Below, piece after piece: positions 11,056 through 21,946 of a stretch of 64,000 nt of DNA. The first letter of the stretch is position 1, and each line of letters begins with the position of its first letter. A program made the position numbers and the translations under genes. A model generated the notes under the pieces. It searched no databases. It was not told where the DNA came from and saw only the letters and a list, made by a program, of their open reading frames with translations. This DNA is from Linyphia triangularis. Taxonomy: Eukaryota; Arthropoda; Arachnida; Araneae; Linyphiidae. The stretch covers positions 80,454,670-80,518,669 of the forward strand of contig OZ021729.1 of the NCBI GenBank assembly GCA_963978545.1, read 5' to 3'.

Positions 11056-11205
11056 AGTATGCAGCAGTAAAACATTTGCTCAAATCAATAACTTTAAATA
11101 GCATTTCCTTACTCGCTCTGGAGAAAAACCACATGCTTGCAAATTGTGTAATAAAACTTGCTTGAAAAAATTATTATGATCGGCACCTGCTTTCTCACAT
11201 TTGAA
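11056..11205 (+). pseudogene. Decayed last two fingers of zinc-finger copy 1
   Basis: Immediately after the stop the DNA still aligns with finger sequence (TTGTGAAGTATGCAGC, AAAACATTTGCTCAAATC, then CACATGCTTGCAAATTGTG and CGGCACCTGCTTTCTCAC). A one-base insertion near 11045 creates the stop. A Gln codon in the helix before the His pair has become TAG, and the last finger has lost its Phe/Arg region. Copies 2 and 3 keep the equivalent terminal finger (RRSD..RHLLSH). Confidence 0.75.
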
Positions 11206-12739
11206 GAAGGGATGTTTTGAATTAGGATATTTTTTTTTAACAAACAAGTCTCCGTTTTATGAAAGAGCATCTCTTTTTTTTATTTGGTTTTTTGTCTTAA
11301 TTTATTATTGCTTTTTTATTGTTTGTACTGATTTTTAATTTTGCTTTAAAACAAAATTTAATTAAATGTTATCAAAATAAATTTAAAACAAAATTGAATG
11401 AAATGTTATCTTAATAAATTTGGTTTTGCTTTAGAAAAGACTTTTTATTTATACAAGAAAAAAAAGTTATGCATTGTTTTGATGAGTATATCCAGTAACT
11501 TCTAGTATCAGTTTGATTATAGTTATTGAACCTTCAAAAAGCTGTGAATAAGGTTGAAATAGTATAGCATTAGAAAAGATAAGGTATAGAAATGCACAGA
11601 CTCATTTCCATCTCCAAGGGCATGTCAGTATTCAGTCTTGTAGAATATTGACAGTGGAAAAACCATTCGCACATGAACCATTGCCACTGCATTGTAAAGG
11701 TAACTGTGTGGTGCGAGTTGACGGCTCATCAATTATCCTGGGGCCATTCATTTTCAAAGAGATTGGTCCTTTTACTTGTACAGTATGCAAAAAAAAAATC
11801 TGAATGATGGCTATATCTTCGGTACTAATTAACGTATGGCTGCTGTTTGCACCAAAATGTTTTTTGTTTACGATTTTCTATTTTTTATGTAGCTGTTTAA
11901 GTAAATATAACTCTATCTTTGAAAATTTCAACACAAACTCCTATTGTTTTTGTTTTCATTCGATTTAGAATACTTCATTTACCCTAAATACTAAATTTCA
12001 GTTCATTATGTTTAGAAACTTGTCACTTATGAGTGAAAATGTTTTGGTCGATCTTTAGGGCAAATCTCTTTAAAGCGAGGAAGAACCGAACGTTTGCGGG
12101 CTTCAAGACATAATCAATTACACGGTCCCTTAAAGGGAACACTTTTTCACATTTTTGCTAAAATATTGAAAACCAAAAGTCAAAATGGAATGCCAAAAAT
12201 TCCGGATGGGTTTTCGACCATGATAAATCTAATGAAAGCAAAAAACAACAAAAAAACTAGGTGTGTGATAGTGGCGACCCGTGGCCATCACTCCTCAATG
12301 TCTCAAAATGACAGTCGATTTCTAGAAACCATTTAATTCCTCTTTTACTCGAGCTGATTTTCAAGCAGAACCAATCAGCTCTTCGAATTCTCAAGGGCAG
12401 CCTAAGACAAAATAAATTCATGATCAGCAGCATTGTTATATATTGCATGGTGGAAAGGCTTCTATTGCTTTCCATTAATGGAAATTTAATGGAAATGTGG
12501 CTGCCCGAAACACGTTTCAGAAGCACACGGCTGCTGTGTTTGGAGGATGATCTTTTTGTTTGGAAGCGTTTTTTTTTTCTCCTGAGTTATTCTGGAAGGA
12601 AGATAGTCGTTTATCGTTTTTTTTTTTCACTTACCGTAGAAATTGGACCATCATTTTAGAGCATTGTAAAGTATATAATTTTAGTTTTGAACTAATAAAT
12701 TTGGAAGGAGTCGGGCTGTAGTGCATGAGCCGCCACTGA
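11206..12739. other. Intergenic, no gene recognised
   Basis: 3' flank of copy 1, including AT-rich sequence to about 11550, then moderately GC-richer segments (11640-11760, 12060-12700) that look TE-derived but match no family I can name. Confidence 0.35.
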
Positions 12740-13440
12740 GGTGTGGAACATCGCACAACTTTCAATTACACTATAATACTGACGTGGATTTGTGTCGTTT
12801 GCTGTTTTTATATTTTCATCATTCATTTAGCAAAAATGGCCAGTTTGGCGATATTTTTTGCGATTATTCTTGTGTGGGGTTTTTAAAAAAAAAATCATCC
12901 ATATATTTTTCTATAATTCTTATATTATCCTTTCTTATAAGTGAAACTGAGGAGAGAAGAAAAAACGATTGTTGATGAGGTATGCTCAAAGAAAGAGAAC
13001 TATGTGTTGAAGGCATTCGATTTTCAATTTTTTACGCAATTAAAGCATTTTTACGGGAATTTCGGAGGTGGGATATTTAGAACGCCTTAAGAGGTATTAA
13101 CCACAGCGATTTTGAACAAAATCGTTCTAGTCGTTTTTTAGCAATCACTGAAAAACATGATTTTTTCAATGGCAGCTACCTTATGCGCATGCTCGATTTT
13201 GACGAAAACCTTAATGATTGGTCCTTGTGCCATCACCAACCCTCACGCCAAATTTGAACATCGTGGAACAGTTTGTTCGGGAGTTATGCTGACCACGTAC
13301 ACACATATAGACATAGATTTTTTCTGGATAAATTTTTTAAGATCAGGATGTTCCAAAACGTGAAGATATACAAAAAAAAAATCGAATTTTTTTTTATCGA
13401 ATACTATACTTTCATCACCTCACCCTATGTATTACATATG
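12740..13440 (+). repeat. Dispersed repeat, also present inverted at 43867-44105
   Basis: Shared blocks: GTGTGGAACATCGCACAACT then TTCAATTACA, TCATCATTCATTTAG-like sequence, and GATCAGGATGTTCCAAAACG, followed by a poly-A/T and a stretch ending ACATATGGGTAATTGAAAGTA. The other copy lies within the hAT in RETREG intron 6. It is probably a decayed DNA transposon; no transposase motif is readable. Confidence 0.55.
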
Positions 13441-13854
13441 GGTAATTGAAAGTAATTACTAAAATATATTAATTATTTAAAAGAATTTGTAGTCAAAACA
13501 ATAATTTTTCCTTCTAGTATTAATTTGTCAATTCTTTGACCTCATTTAAATTTCTAACCAATCATTGGGAAATTTTGTATTTTGTCGGTTTTTTTGGATG
13601 CTAAATTTAAATATGGTATAATATTATGGGGTTGCCATTGAACTTTTCAAAGTTTGGTTCAGTTTAAATATGCCGTTCAGTTAAAGAATTCTTTAAAATA
13701 TTACAGAAATTTTACTGCTAAATTGTGTCACATGTTATTGTTTGTCCAAAAATAAAATGTCGATCTAACATTACAAATGCCGATACTTCAAAGCGAACTT
13801 AAGTTTGTTGAAGTTTACCCTAAACAATTCCTCATTAATGGATTACTATAAATT

Positions 13855-14215
13855 GTACAATTTATCAACAGCATCAGTTCTTAATAGTTAATATTAGCGC
13901 AGTAGGGCTCACGTGTTGCCTTTGTGCCATTAAATAGTAAATATAACATAATTTACAAACAGAAATTCCAAAGAAGCTTGAAAGATCTTTATCGTAGCTG
14001 CCAACAAACCTTTCATAAAATGATATCTAGTAGTTGACTAAAACGTCACATGCATAAATCCTATTTGCCTCCATATTTCTTTTTAGCAGTTGGCATTCGT
14101 ACAATTACAAAAAGAAGAACCCGATGTTTATCTTTTTATAATCTAACAATTGTTAAATTTAAATGGCCGTAGAGAGATTTTTTTAAGTATTCTAGTGTTT
14201 AAGATGGAGTACAAA
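13855..14215 (+). promoter_or_regulatory. Upstream block of zinc-finger copy 2
   Basis: Matches the start of unit 1 (TATCAACAGCATCAGTT, then AGAAGCTTGAAAGATC-like sequence, then TAGTAGTTGACTAAAACGTC and ACATGCATAAATCC, then TTGGCATTCGTAC). The CRE-like core has diverged to AAACGTCAC and the exon 1 donor seen in copies 1 and 3 is not preserved. Confidence 0.45.
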
Positions 14216-14644
14216 ATTTCTATAACAAAAAAAGCTAAAGTCAAAGTTTTTAAAAGCAAATTTCATTTTCTTAATATTTAATCCGATAATTAAGAAACTT
14301 CTCATTCTAAAATCCTTGTGAACCTTCATTTTAAAAAGCTATATTTTTTACCAACTAAGACTAGAAAAATACTTTTTGACTTCAGTTTGTACTTTTAGTT
14401 TGATAACTAATCTTCAGATAATAAAAATGGGAATTTTGCAAATTTTGTTGCTAAGTGTTTTAACAAAAATGTTAAATCAAGTGTTGTACTTTTACAGTAT
14501 AAGGAAGGTTTTTTTTTTAGCATTTTGCTAAATAAGCATCCACAGCCTAATTGGGATCCCGCCTAATTCCTACATTCGATTGTTTACTTGGGTTCGAAGA
14601 ATGTTTTTTTATCTAAATAATATGATAATTGTTTTCCTATTTTA

Positions 14645-14727
14645 TTTATGTAGTAGCTGTTGCTTGGATCCACGTTACTTAAGTACCTGTGAAGACATAT
14701 AGGTGTTTCATTTTGGCAAAAATTCGG
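14645..14727 (+). other. Non-coding 5' exon of zinc-finger copy 2 (predicted)
   Basis: TTGCTTGGATCCACGTTACT then AAGTACCTGTGAAGACATAT, ending AATTCGG followed by donor GTAAGTG at 14728; equivalent to 5600-5679. The flanking intron sequence (TGTATAATTTACACC) is conserved too. Confidence 0.45.
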
Positions 14728-15033
14728 GTAAGTGTATAATTTACACCAAATGAATATTTATGACTAGACAATTTCTTCCGAAACAAAGCATTGTTGGCCA
14801 CAATTTCAATGTTAACAGATGAGTGTTTTTTATTTTAAACTTTTGTTTGAGTTATATTGCCTTGCATTAGAAAATTCTCATTAGGTCAAAATACATCCAA
14901 TTCTAAAACTTATTCCTAAAGGTGTACAATTTGTTTTATTGTATAATGGAGTCGTAGAATAACTCGGTTGTCTCTACCTTACTACTTTTCTCCTGTAGTT
15001 ACTTTATAGATTAACGCACAGAAACTGAGAAAT

Positions 15034-15510
15034 ATGGGTCATTCTCCCAAAACAGCAAAAATGCATGTCACAACTTTCTACCACTTTAAAAACAAGTACG
15101 AAACTAATTAAATGCCTTTTAATAACTTTTCCATGTTCCAGGCTAACTTTGTCATTAATAGCATATTGAATTTTTCTTATATAAATGTATTTAAAAATAT
15201 ATCAAACCTCCAAAGTCATTACCTTAACTTGTCACTAGAGCCATTTATGCTGTTAAATAAATTAATAATAAAACTAATTTTCCAACGATTAGAGGCATTT
15301 ATAATAATGTGCAATAGCAATGGAAAATAATTTAAAATTATTTTGCTATTTTCCTTTTTTTTTAAATTACTAAAATGTATGTCACTGAACAAAGCAATAT
15401 TGTCCTAACATATTGCGTTATATTCAATATTTTTACTACAGAAGGCAGCTGCATTCTATTTTTTGTACCAATTTCAAGAACTTTTATTTCTTTGGTAAGC
15501 TGTGTAAATG
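15034..15510 (+). mobile_element. Left part of an older DNA element (TGGGTCATTCT ends)
   Basis: Starts TGGGTCATTCTCCCAAAACA. The internal block AAAATGTATGTCACTGAACA and GCAGCTGCATTCTATTTTTT matches the element at 54717-56320. It is interrupted at about 15510 by a 5.9-kb insertion and continues at 21406. The right terminus is missing. Confidence 0.55.
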
Positions 15511-15938
15511 ACACAGGCCAGCAGTTGTTTTGGTGATGGGGTATTTGGAGGTGATTTCATATGAATTTAATGCCCTGATTTCAAATATGGTATTAGTTTT
15601 TGTCTTGGAGCTCGAATTTCTAAGATAAAACATTTTAATGAAATGGGCAATTCTCAGGCTGACACATGGGACAATTTGGCACTTTTTTCTACTCGTAAAC
15701 AGATAAGAATTATAAAATTATGATGAATCTAATAGTTATGTTTTTATTTGATATAATATTCCATGTAGGGATGAGCCATATTTTAATAACAGTTAAAAGT
15801 TATTGATACTTAAACTCACGCGAATTAACAGTTACCTAATTTTCTAAGTAACAGTTATTCATTTATTATAAATGCAATAGATGGCGCTAGTATGTCCATA
15901 TATTTCTGTTATTGAAGATCATAATGTCAGAATCACAA

Positions 15939-16027
15939 AATAAAAATATATTTTTCTAATAACGGTGATTCGGAAAAATATATTTTTCTAATAACGGTGA
16001 ACGGAAAAATATTTTTTTTTATCGTGA
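15939..16027. repeat. Short tandem repeat inside the hAT
   Basis: Two and a half tandem units beginning AAAAATATATTTTTCTAATA and continuing ACGGTGA(TTC)GG. Confidence 0.75.
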
Positions 16028-17450
16028 TTCTGATATTAGGATCCTGGTCGTTATTCCTGGAATAACTAACTGTATCCATCGAAATAACTTGTCTGAATGG
16101 ATTATAACGTGTCCGATTGGTATCAGTTGATATTGACATAATTTTCAATAAAAGTAGATATAACTGTTATAAGATATTGACAGAAGTTTTTGTATTGGAA
16201 TAACTTTTGGACCATTCTTTGTTAGCGCTGCTTTTCAAGATGGTATTTTAAATTTTGTTTTGATTTTTTTTTTTTCGTTGATTTTTGTTAGTTCGTTATG
16301 ATTTGATGCACATTATGAGTGGTAGGGTGAAGAGGAATGTGCGTGGGGGGGGGGGGGAGTAACTGACGCAACATTCTTTGGGTTTAAATGACAGAGATGG
16401 GGGAAAGAAGGTGGGGGATTAGGATTAAGGATTTAGGAAGAAATGCATGCGTGTTTTTGCGGAAGGCTCTTTTTTTTTATGTTACAAGAATTCCTTTGGT
16501 GGGAGAGGTTTTGAACGTTCGTTCGCATTTCATTTCAGTCTTCTTATGAGACTTTTAAAGACTCGCTGTGTTTCTTTCGTATTGGTTGGAGGTAAGAAAA
16601 TTTTTCGCTATTGTTTTGGAATAAGAAAATGATACTATATATAAAAAATAAAGAGAGCGTAGGATTTGAGTTTTTCCTTTTGATAGAAAATAAATTATGT
16701 TCTTTTCCTTGTAAAGCAAGCTTCTAATTTCAAATCGATATAATCAAAAGATTGTGTAGTAAATTTGGAGCGTAGTTAAATAGGTTTTAATGTTAAACAA
16801 AAATTTGTTTATGCATATATTTTTTATATTTAACGCATTACCTGAGAGGTTTTTAATTTTTTTATGATCATTTTTCAATTTGAACTAAATAAAGGGAATT
16901 TATTATTTTTAAAATTGCTTTTCTTGATTAATTATGAATTGAATTTTTTAAATAAACATGACATTCATCTTTTTTAGTTTGATTAACTTTATAATATTTG
17001 AATTTTACTTCAAATTTTTTTATTAAAAATATTTTTATTCAGGTTTAATATCGTAACTTAAATTTATAATTTTTGTTTATAAATTTTTATTTCATGAATT
17101 TATGTATACATAAATGTGGTCGTGACGGCACAATCTATATATATAAAAGAAAGTCGTGTTAGTTACACCACTTATAACTCAAGAACGGCAGAACAGATTT
17201 GGGTGAAAATTGGTATGGAGGTAGCTTAGAGCCAGGAGACGGACATAAGATACTTTTTATCCCGTTCGACAGCGTTCCCGTGTGACTTGACAACAAAACG
17301 CAAATGATATCTATGTAATTGACGTATAATGACAGCTATGTAATGACGTATAGATGACAATTTGATATTTATAAAACTCGGTATGGTTGAAAATTTGAGT
17401 TTTGAAATAAATTTTTAGGTGAATTGAAGTGAAGTGAAGTTTAATTAATA

Positions 17451-17927
17451 ATGCCGCGAGCAAGACGATCGAATCTTTCCCGACAAAGCCGTAATGCAAG
17501 AAGAATACGAAATACTGCAAATGAAAGGACTGAAGAAGAACAAGAAATTGCACGTGAACAGCGCCGCGATAGTATGGCTCGACTTCGTGCTTCTCAATCA
17601 CGAGAGCAAAGTGAAGCAGCCCGTGAAACAGCTCGGTTGGCAATGCGGAATCGTCGAGCGAACAACAGAGGTCAACAAATAGATAATTTGCGACGCAGAA
17701 CAAGATATTTATCAAGTGCTGATTTGAATCGAGCAGCGTTTCGATACGATTGCAGCAATGATTACAGCTTGCATCCTAGCGTTTGTATTGGGCAAATGGA
17801 CGTTGTTTGTGAGTATTGTGGTGCATTAAAGTTTTCCGGAGAAACGGCTGGATTATGCTGCCTTAATGGTAAAGTGAAATTACCGTTGTTGACTCCGCCA
17901 CATGAGCCATTGTATTCATTGCTTTGA
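17451..17927 (+). CDS. N-terminal fragment of a Helitron Rep/helicase polyprotein
   Basis: 158 residues. An Arg-rich N terminus (MPRARRSNLSRQSRNARR, then repeated RxRASQSREQSEAARET) is typical of the N-terminal region of Helitron helicase-like proteins. It is followed by the conserved zinc-knuckle-like segment VCEYCGALKFSGETAGLC (about residues 122-139) and NGKVKLPLL..PPHEPLYSLL. The frame stops right after YSLL. In complete relatives the Rep nuclease (HUH) and SF1 helicase domains would follow; they have been deleted here, so this ORF is a remnant and probably inactive in transposition. Start at the first ATG after the 5' leader. There are no frame breaks within the fragment. Confidence 0.8.
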   Translation: MPRARRSNLSRQSRNARRIRNTANERTEEEQEIAREQRRDSMARLRASQSREQSEAARETARLAMRNRRANNRGQQIDNLRRRTRYLSSADLNRAAFRYDCSNDYSLHPSVCIGQMDVVCEYCGALKFSGETAGLCCLNGKVKLPLLTPPHEPLYSLL

Positions 17928-18114
17928 ATATTTGTTTTTAAAATAGAAGCTGGAGCTGCACTATAGACACCAGGCATATTTTATTGAGTATGTTCACCGG
18001 TGTTTTGTACGTATTAAAAAAATATATACAAAATTCTTTTAAGCAATAGCAGTAATATTATTTCTACGTTTACAAAATTTTTAATGGTTAAATTTTTCTA
18101 GCTGGCTTTTTTAA

Positions 18115-18311
18115 CCCTTTACACTCGAGGCCACATGATTGGATGCCGCAACTCGAGAAGACCACTAGGTTTGATGCGGAAATTCGATGCAAGGCCAATG
18201 ACTGTTTAGTTTCTATGAAGCTAATCCCTAACCTCGGATTGAACCAAAAATCCCGCGAAACGTCTCAAGTTGCTGGTACCTCAGCGCGAAAAAGGCCTCG
18301 AGTGCAAAGGG
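18115..18311. mobile_element. piggyBac-like MITE in TTAA
   Basis: CCCTTTACACTCGAGGCC at the left and, in reverse from the right, CCCTTTGCACTCGAGGCC: 17 of 18 bases match. Both ends are flanked by TTAA (18111-18114 and 18312-18315), the piggyBac target. 197 bp with no transposase; it sits within the Helitron. Confidence 0.85.
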
Positions 18312-19799
18312 TTAAAATTATGAATCTAACTTTATTTAATGAGAGTGAGTCAAAACATACATAGAATCTGGCATAGCAAAGGATTATTTAGACTCAATTT
18401 GACTTCACACTTGCAACCTAAAACGTAGATTCAGCGAAGATTAATGAAATTCACTGAAAACTTTCAAATTATTTCGACATTTGCCACCAAAGAGAAGGAA
18501 TGAATATAGATTCAAAATATAAAGCATCTGCGGCCAAGAGAACTAGGGCATCACCGCTGTAAAAACAGCATCAACTGGAGAATGACAGAGCTCGCTATTA
18601 CAAAATGAACCAAAACATGTAACTGTTATTGTACTTTGGAAGCTGATCACCAACAACAATTAATCCGAAGAAATTCCGCGTCTATGTAACACAGAACAGA
18701 TAGATATCCTTCAGCGGGTCCCCAGCAGCGCGGGGCCACACAGCTAGTTATTTATAAAATACATAATTTCTGTAAATAGTTTTAACGTGCCATAATTAAT
18801 TTACAATAATTTCAAAAATATAGTTATTGAAATAATAATAATATCCCTATATTTAAAACATATATTTTTTATACTTCAAAGATTCCTCAGAAAATGTACA
18901 TTTTTCTCACAATATTACATAAAATTTATATGTAAGTAATAATTTTAAAGCCTGTGCACGTAAAATGTTTCAAAATGTGTTTTCATTTAAAAATCACTTT
19001 CATTTTATATGTATCAGTTATGAATTATGTTGTATTGTAAATTCTTTCTCCAATTTATTGTTAAATCATAAAAATAAAAAAACAAAATTCTTATAAAATA
19101 ACCTCAAAACTATAAATGATTTCTTTTATTTTGATATTTTTACAAATTTATATTGAAAGATGTTCTAATTTAAAATCGATTAACTGATATCTAAAGAGAA
19201 TGTTGTAGAAAAACAGGTATGTTTTATTTATTCCATGTATTTATTTTTATTTACCTTTTACTTTAAAAATAACGGATAACGGTTATAATATTTCGTTATT
19301 TCCTAATAATTTTAATGTAACTGCAGTTATTTAACAATAACTGTTAAGCTCATCCCTAATTCCATGGGGACAAAGTTATAAGGAAAAATGATAACTTTAA
19401 CTAGATCAAATATGCATTTATAATCCACCATCACACAGGACATAGACGTGTACCGTGAGTTGGTGGATTTTAAATGTAGATTTGACCTAATTAAAATAAT
19501 TATTTTTTAATATAACTTTTTCACTAAGTAGAGTTATATAAGACAAAAACATAACTGTTTGATTCATCATAATTTTAGAATTCTAATTTGTGTCCGAGTA
19601 GAAAAAAGAACCAAATGTGCACAGCAGAGAATTTCCCAAATATACATTGCATTATTTGTGTTAAATCAATGTATCAAACAAAAAACTAAACACGTAATTT
19701 TTATTATCATATTATAGAAATACTATTATATACAAAGATAGAGGGAAAAGTCAATGATGAAACTAACTATAGTCCCTGAACACTTCAGAAGTTTATTTT

Positions 19800-21110
19800 C
19801 TGTGACATTCTTGGATGTATTTTGGAACAGTCCGTTTTTGAACTCCAGCAGTAATCTGCCATATTGTGCGTATCTTATCTTCCTTGGTAGCGGTCCTCCA
19901 TAGTTTTTATATGCTGGTAAAATATTTAATCTTGTTCCTCACTGATGTCTTCTAAATTTTTAGGAAAACGGTTGAAGTGACTGTAACCTTAACTCAACTC
20001 AACCAACCTCAACAACCTTTATACTCATGTTACAACCAAGGGATTTGAAATTGTTAAGCAACTTGTTTACCAGTTAACATAATTTCAGCTTTGCGTTTGC
20101 CCAGAAAATTTTCGACAACTGCAACAAATGAAGTTTAGGCTTTTCGCTCAGTCTCTTTCATCAAATTTACGAATGCAGACTCTTTAATAAGTTGTATTAT
20201 TTGTGTTCTGTGAAATATTCCTGCTTTAGTTTTTTTCCGTTCTCAACTGAGACCACCCTCCTCCCTCCCTCCCTCCCTCCCTACTTATGTTAAGCTTGGT
20301 TCGTTCTTATCAAGAGTCTTTACAAATTGCTTCATATGGCCCAGCTTAATATATAGTGGAGGAAATATGATTTTCTCCCATTGAACTAAGGAATCGTTTG
20401 ACTTTTTCCCCCCAACGTCCATGTTTTCTCTGTTTGGCCACTCTTTTTTTAACCCAGTGGTGTGTTCTATCTCTGTTATCCCAGAAGCACAAGAAGCAAG
20501 GATATATTGTGAAGCCACTTTGCTGTCCAAGGAGACAATTTACCATTTTTAAGTCCACACTTTATCTTCTCTAATAATACCAAATCTATAGTGTTATATT
20601 CTTCATTTATTTTTGTTGAGTGAGCAATTAGTATTGAACCACATTTGTTCTCATTGTGTAAAAGGAAGGACATATTTCAAACTTTGCTTTGAGCTGTCAA
20701 TGAATAAGTACCACTTATCTGGAAAATATTCAGAACCAATTTTTTCTAGGAGGTCTCTAATTTCATGACAAACTACCAAGATTGTCTTCTTGAGAGAAGA
20801 AGACCAGTAGATCCGTTTCTCTTGTACTGTAAAAACTAATTTTGGCTCCTGTTCCAGTATTTATTTTTCTTTCAACCTGAATACCAGTAATTCAGAGGTC
20901 TCATTTTGAAAGGTTGAGGTCTCTGGTGAGGTCCTTTAATTCATCCTGGTTGATATGTTGAGGAATTGAAGATATCCCATCATAATCACTATCACCTTCA
21001 TTAATATCAGAAGGGTGATCAGAGGGACTTGCCCTTGCAGAGCTTTGATAGCCGGTGAAACTTTGGTATCGGCACTTCCTCTTAATGAAGGACCAGGCGT
21101 CTTGCATAGA
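19800..21110 (-). pseudogene. Decayed element-encoded protein of the long-TIR element
   Basis: Read on the minus strand, broken frames give in order: QDELKDLTRDLNLSK (about 20905-20950), LLHNENKCGSILIAHSTKI, LLGQQSGFTIYPCFLCFWD, VQWEKIIFPPLYIKLGHMKQ then FVKTLDKN, ETERKA..FVAVVENFLGKRKAE, and finally PKNLEDISEEQD, HIKTMEDRYQGR and NMADYCW. This block order matches a large family of uncharacterised repeat-encoded proteins common in arthropods and cnidarians (intact members read LPPLHIKLGLMKQFVKALDK ... SEEQGERFHQ). The acidic residues and CxxC could form a DDE-type nuclease, but I cannot name its superfamily. Multiple stops and frameshifts make it non-functional. Confidence 0.6.
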
Positions 21111-21405
21111 CTAAATTAGGATAAGTCCACTTGCCACAGTTGTTTCGATTGATTCCAGTAATATATACTAAACAGAAATAATAGCCAACCTTTGTATATG
21201 TGATTGAGGACTTCACAAAATGAAGTTAGAATTGCCCATTTCATATAGAATTGTGTGTTAAAAAAGCACTGATCTAAAAAAGTAGAGCTGATAGAGAAAC
21301 ACTGATTTCATATTTAGATTAAGCACCCCAAATATAGCTAAAATCAGTTCTAAAATCTTGGGCACAAAAAAAAAAAAAAAAAAAAAAAAAATTGTTGGCC
21401 TGTGT

Positions 21406-21590
21406 TGGCACATTTTTTTTTTTTTTTTTTCATATAATAGTTTGAAATTCTATTTTCTCAGAGTTATATTTAATTCGTGTCATTTTTCTGGCATCTACAA
21501 AAAATACTAAATGTGTAAGGAAAAAATATATTGCTATATCATGGTTCGTACGTTATATAAATTTATAACCTTGTCAAAAAAGGATTTCTC
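21406..21590 (+). mobile_element. Right part of the older DNA element
   Basis: TTGGCACATTT and CTGGCATCTACAAAAAATA correspond to TTGGCACCATTT and CCAGGCATCTACAAAAAATA in the relative at 55725-55815. The element's right terminus is not seen before the conserved intron end resumes at about 21590. Confidence 0.5.
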
Positions 21591-21946
21591 TTGAATGTGT
21601 TCAGTTGAAAAACAAAATAACTGGTTTTTCTAGTGACAACTCAACATAAATGCATCAATGCTCTAAATATATATTTCTTGATTGCAGGAGAATGGAAATG
21701 TCCTTGTGTATGAAGAGTCATCCATGTTTATTTCTATTGTCCAGACAAAAACAACAAATTGTTGCATCACACAAATGGTGAAGGCTTTCTTTAAACAAAA
21801 AAAAAATCAAGTATATTGGAAGAAATCAACTTGCATTTAAAGTGAATGAATGTGAACTACTGAAAGAAAAAAAATTGCTGACGCGTACTTGCTTTCCTAA
21901 TTATTTATTCTCTTTGATTTGAACAACAATTAATCTTAATTAAATT

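Larger units (their letters stand above)
17134..18747 (+). mobile_element. Helitron, internally deleted
   Basis: Starts TCTATATATATAAAAGAAAG, a classic Helitron 5' end, directly after an A. It ends with a GC-rich short hairpin (CCCC-AGCAGCGC-GGGG) followed by CACACAGCTAG and a T. That is the A|T target, TC start and CTAG end expected for rolling-circle elements, with no target duplication. It carries a 158-codon N-terminal fragment (17451-17927) but no Rep or helicase domain. Confidence 0.9.
15766..19358. mobile_element. hAT-type element, exact 8-bp target duplication ATTCCATG
   Basis: Terminal inverted repeats TAGGGATGAGC at both ends, flanked by identical ATTCCATG at 15758-15765 and 19359-19366. 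TAAC/GTTA-rich subterminal words occur at both sides (for example AATAACAGTTA and TAACAATAACTGTTA). Without the nested Helitron it is about 2.0 kb and has no recognisable transposase, so it is non-autonomous. Confidence 0.85.
15648..19634. repeat. Palindrome of ~185-bp arms split by a hAT insertion
   Basis: One arm is 15648-15765 plus 19367-19433, the other 19459-19634, with about 25 bp between them. Landmark pairs are TTTTTTCTACTCG / CGAGTAGAAAAAA, AAAATTATGATGAATC / GATTCATCATAATTTT, and AATCCACCA / TGGTGGATT. The hAT at 15766-19358 sits inside the first arm. Confidence 0.65.
15511..21405 (-). mobile_element. 5.9-kb DNA element with long terminal inverted repeats, class unclear
   Basis: Left end ACACAGGCCAGCAGTTGTTT; right end in reverse complement ACACAGGCCAACAATTTTTT. 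The inverted similarity continues inward for roughly 140 bp and finishes in a near-identical block (ATGAAATGGGCAATTCT at 15637-15653, inverted at 21231-21247). Flanking sequence on both sides matches the uninterrupted relative at 54717-56320, confirming an insertion at this point. It holds the decayed protein at 19800-21110 and has itself been hit by a hAT. A target-site duplication was not resolved. Confidence 0.65.

Noticed and set aside
16351..16363. G-run as a regulatory G-quadruplex
   Set aside because: A single short poly-G tract inside a transposon; no spaced G-tract pattern.
17451..17927. Host gene
   Set aside because: It sits between precise Helitron ends and matches the N-terminal region of Helitron polyproteins.
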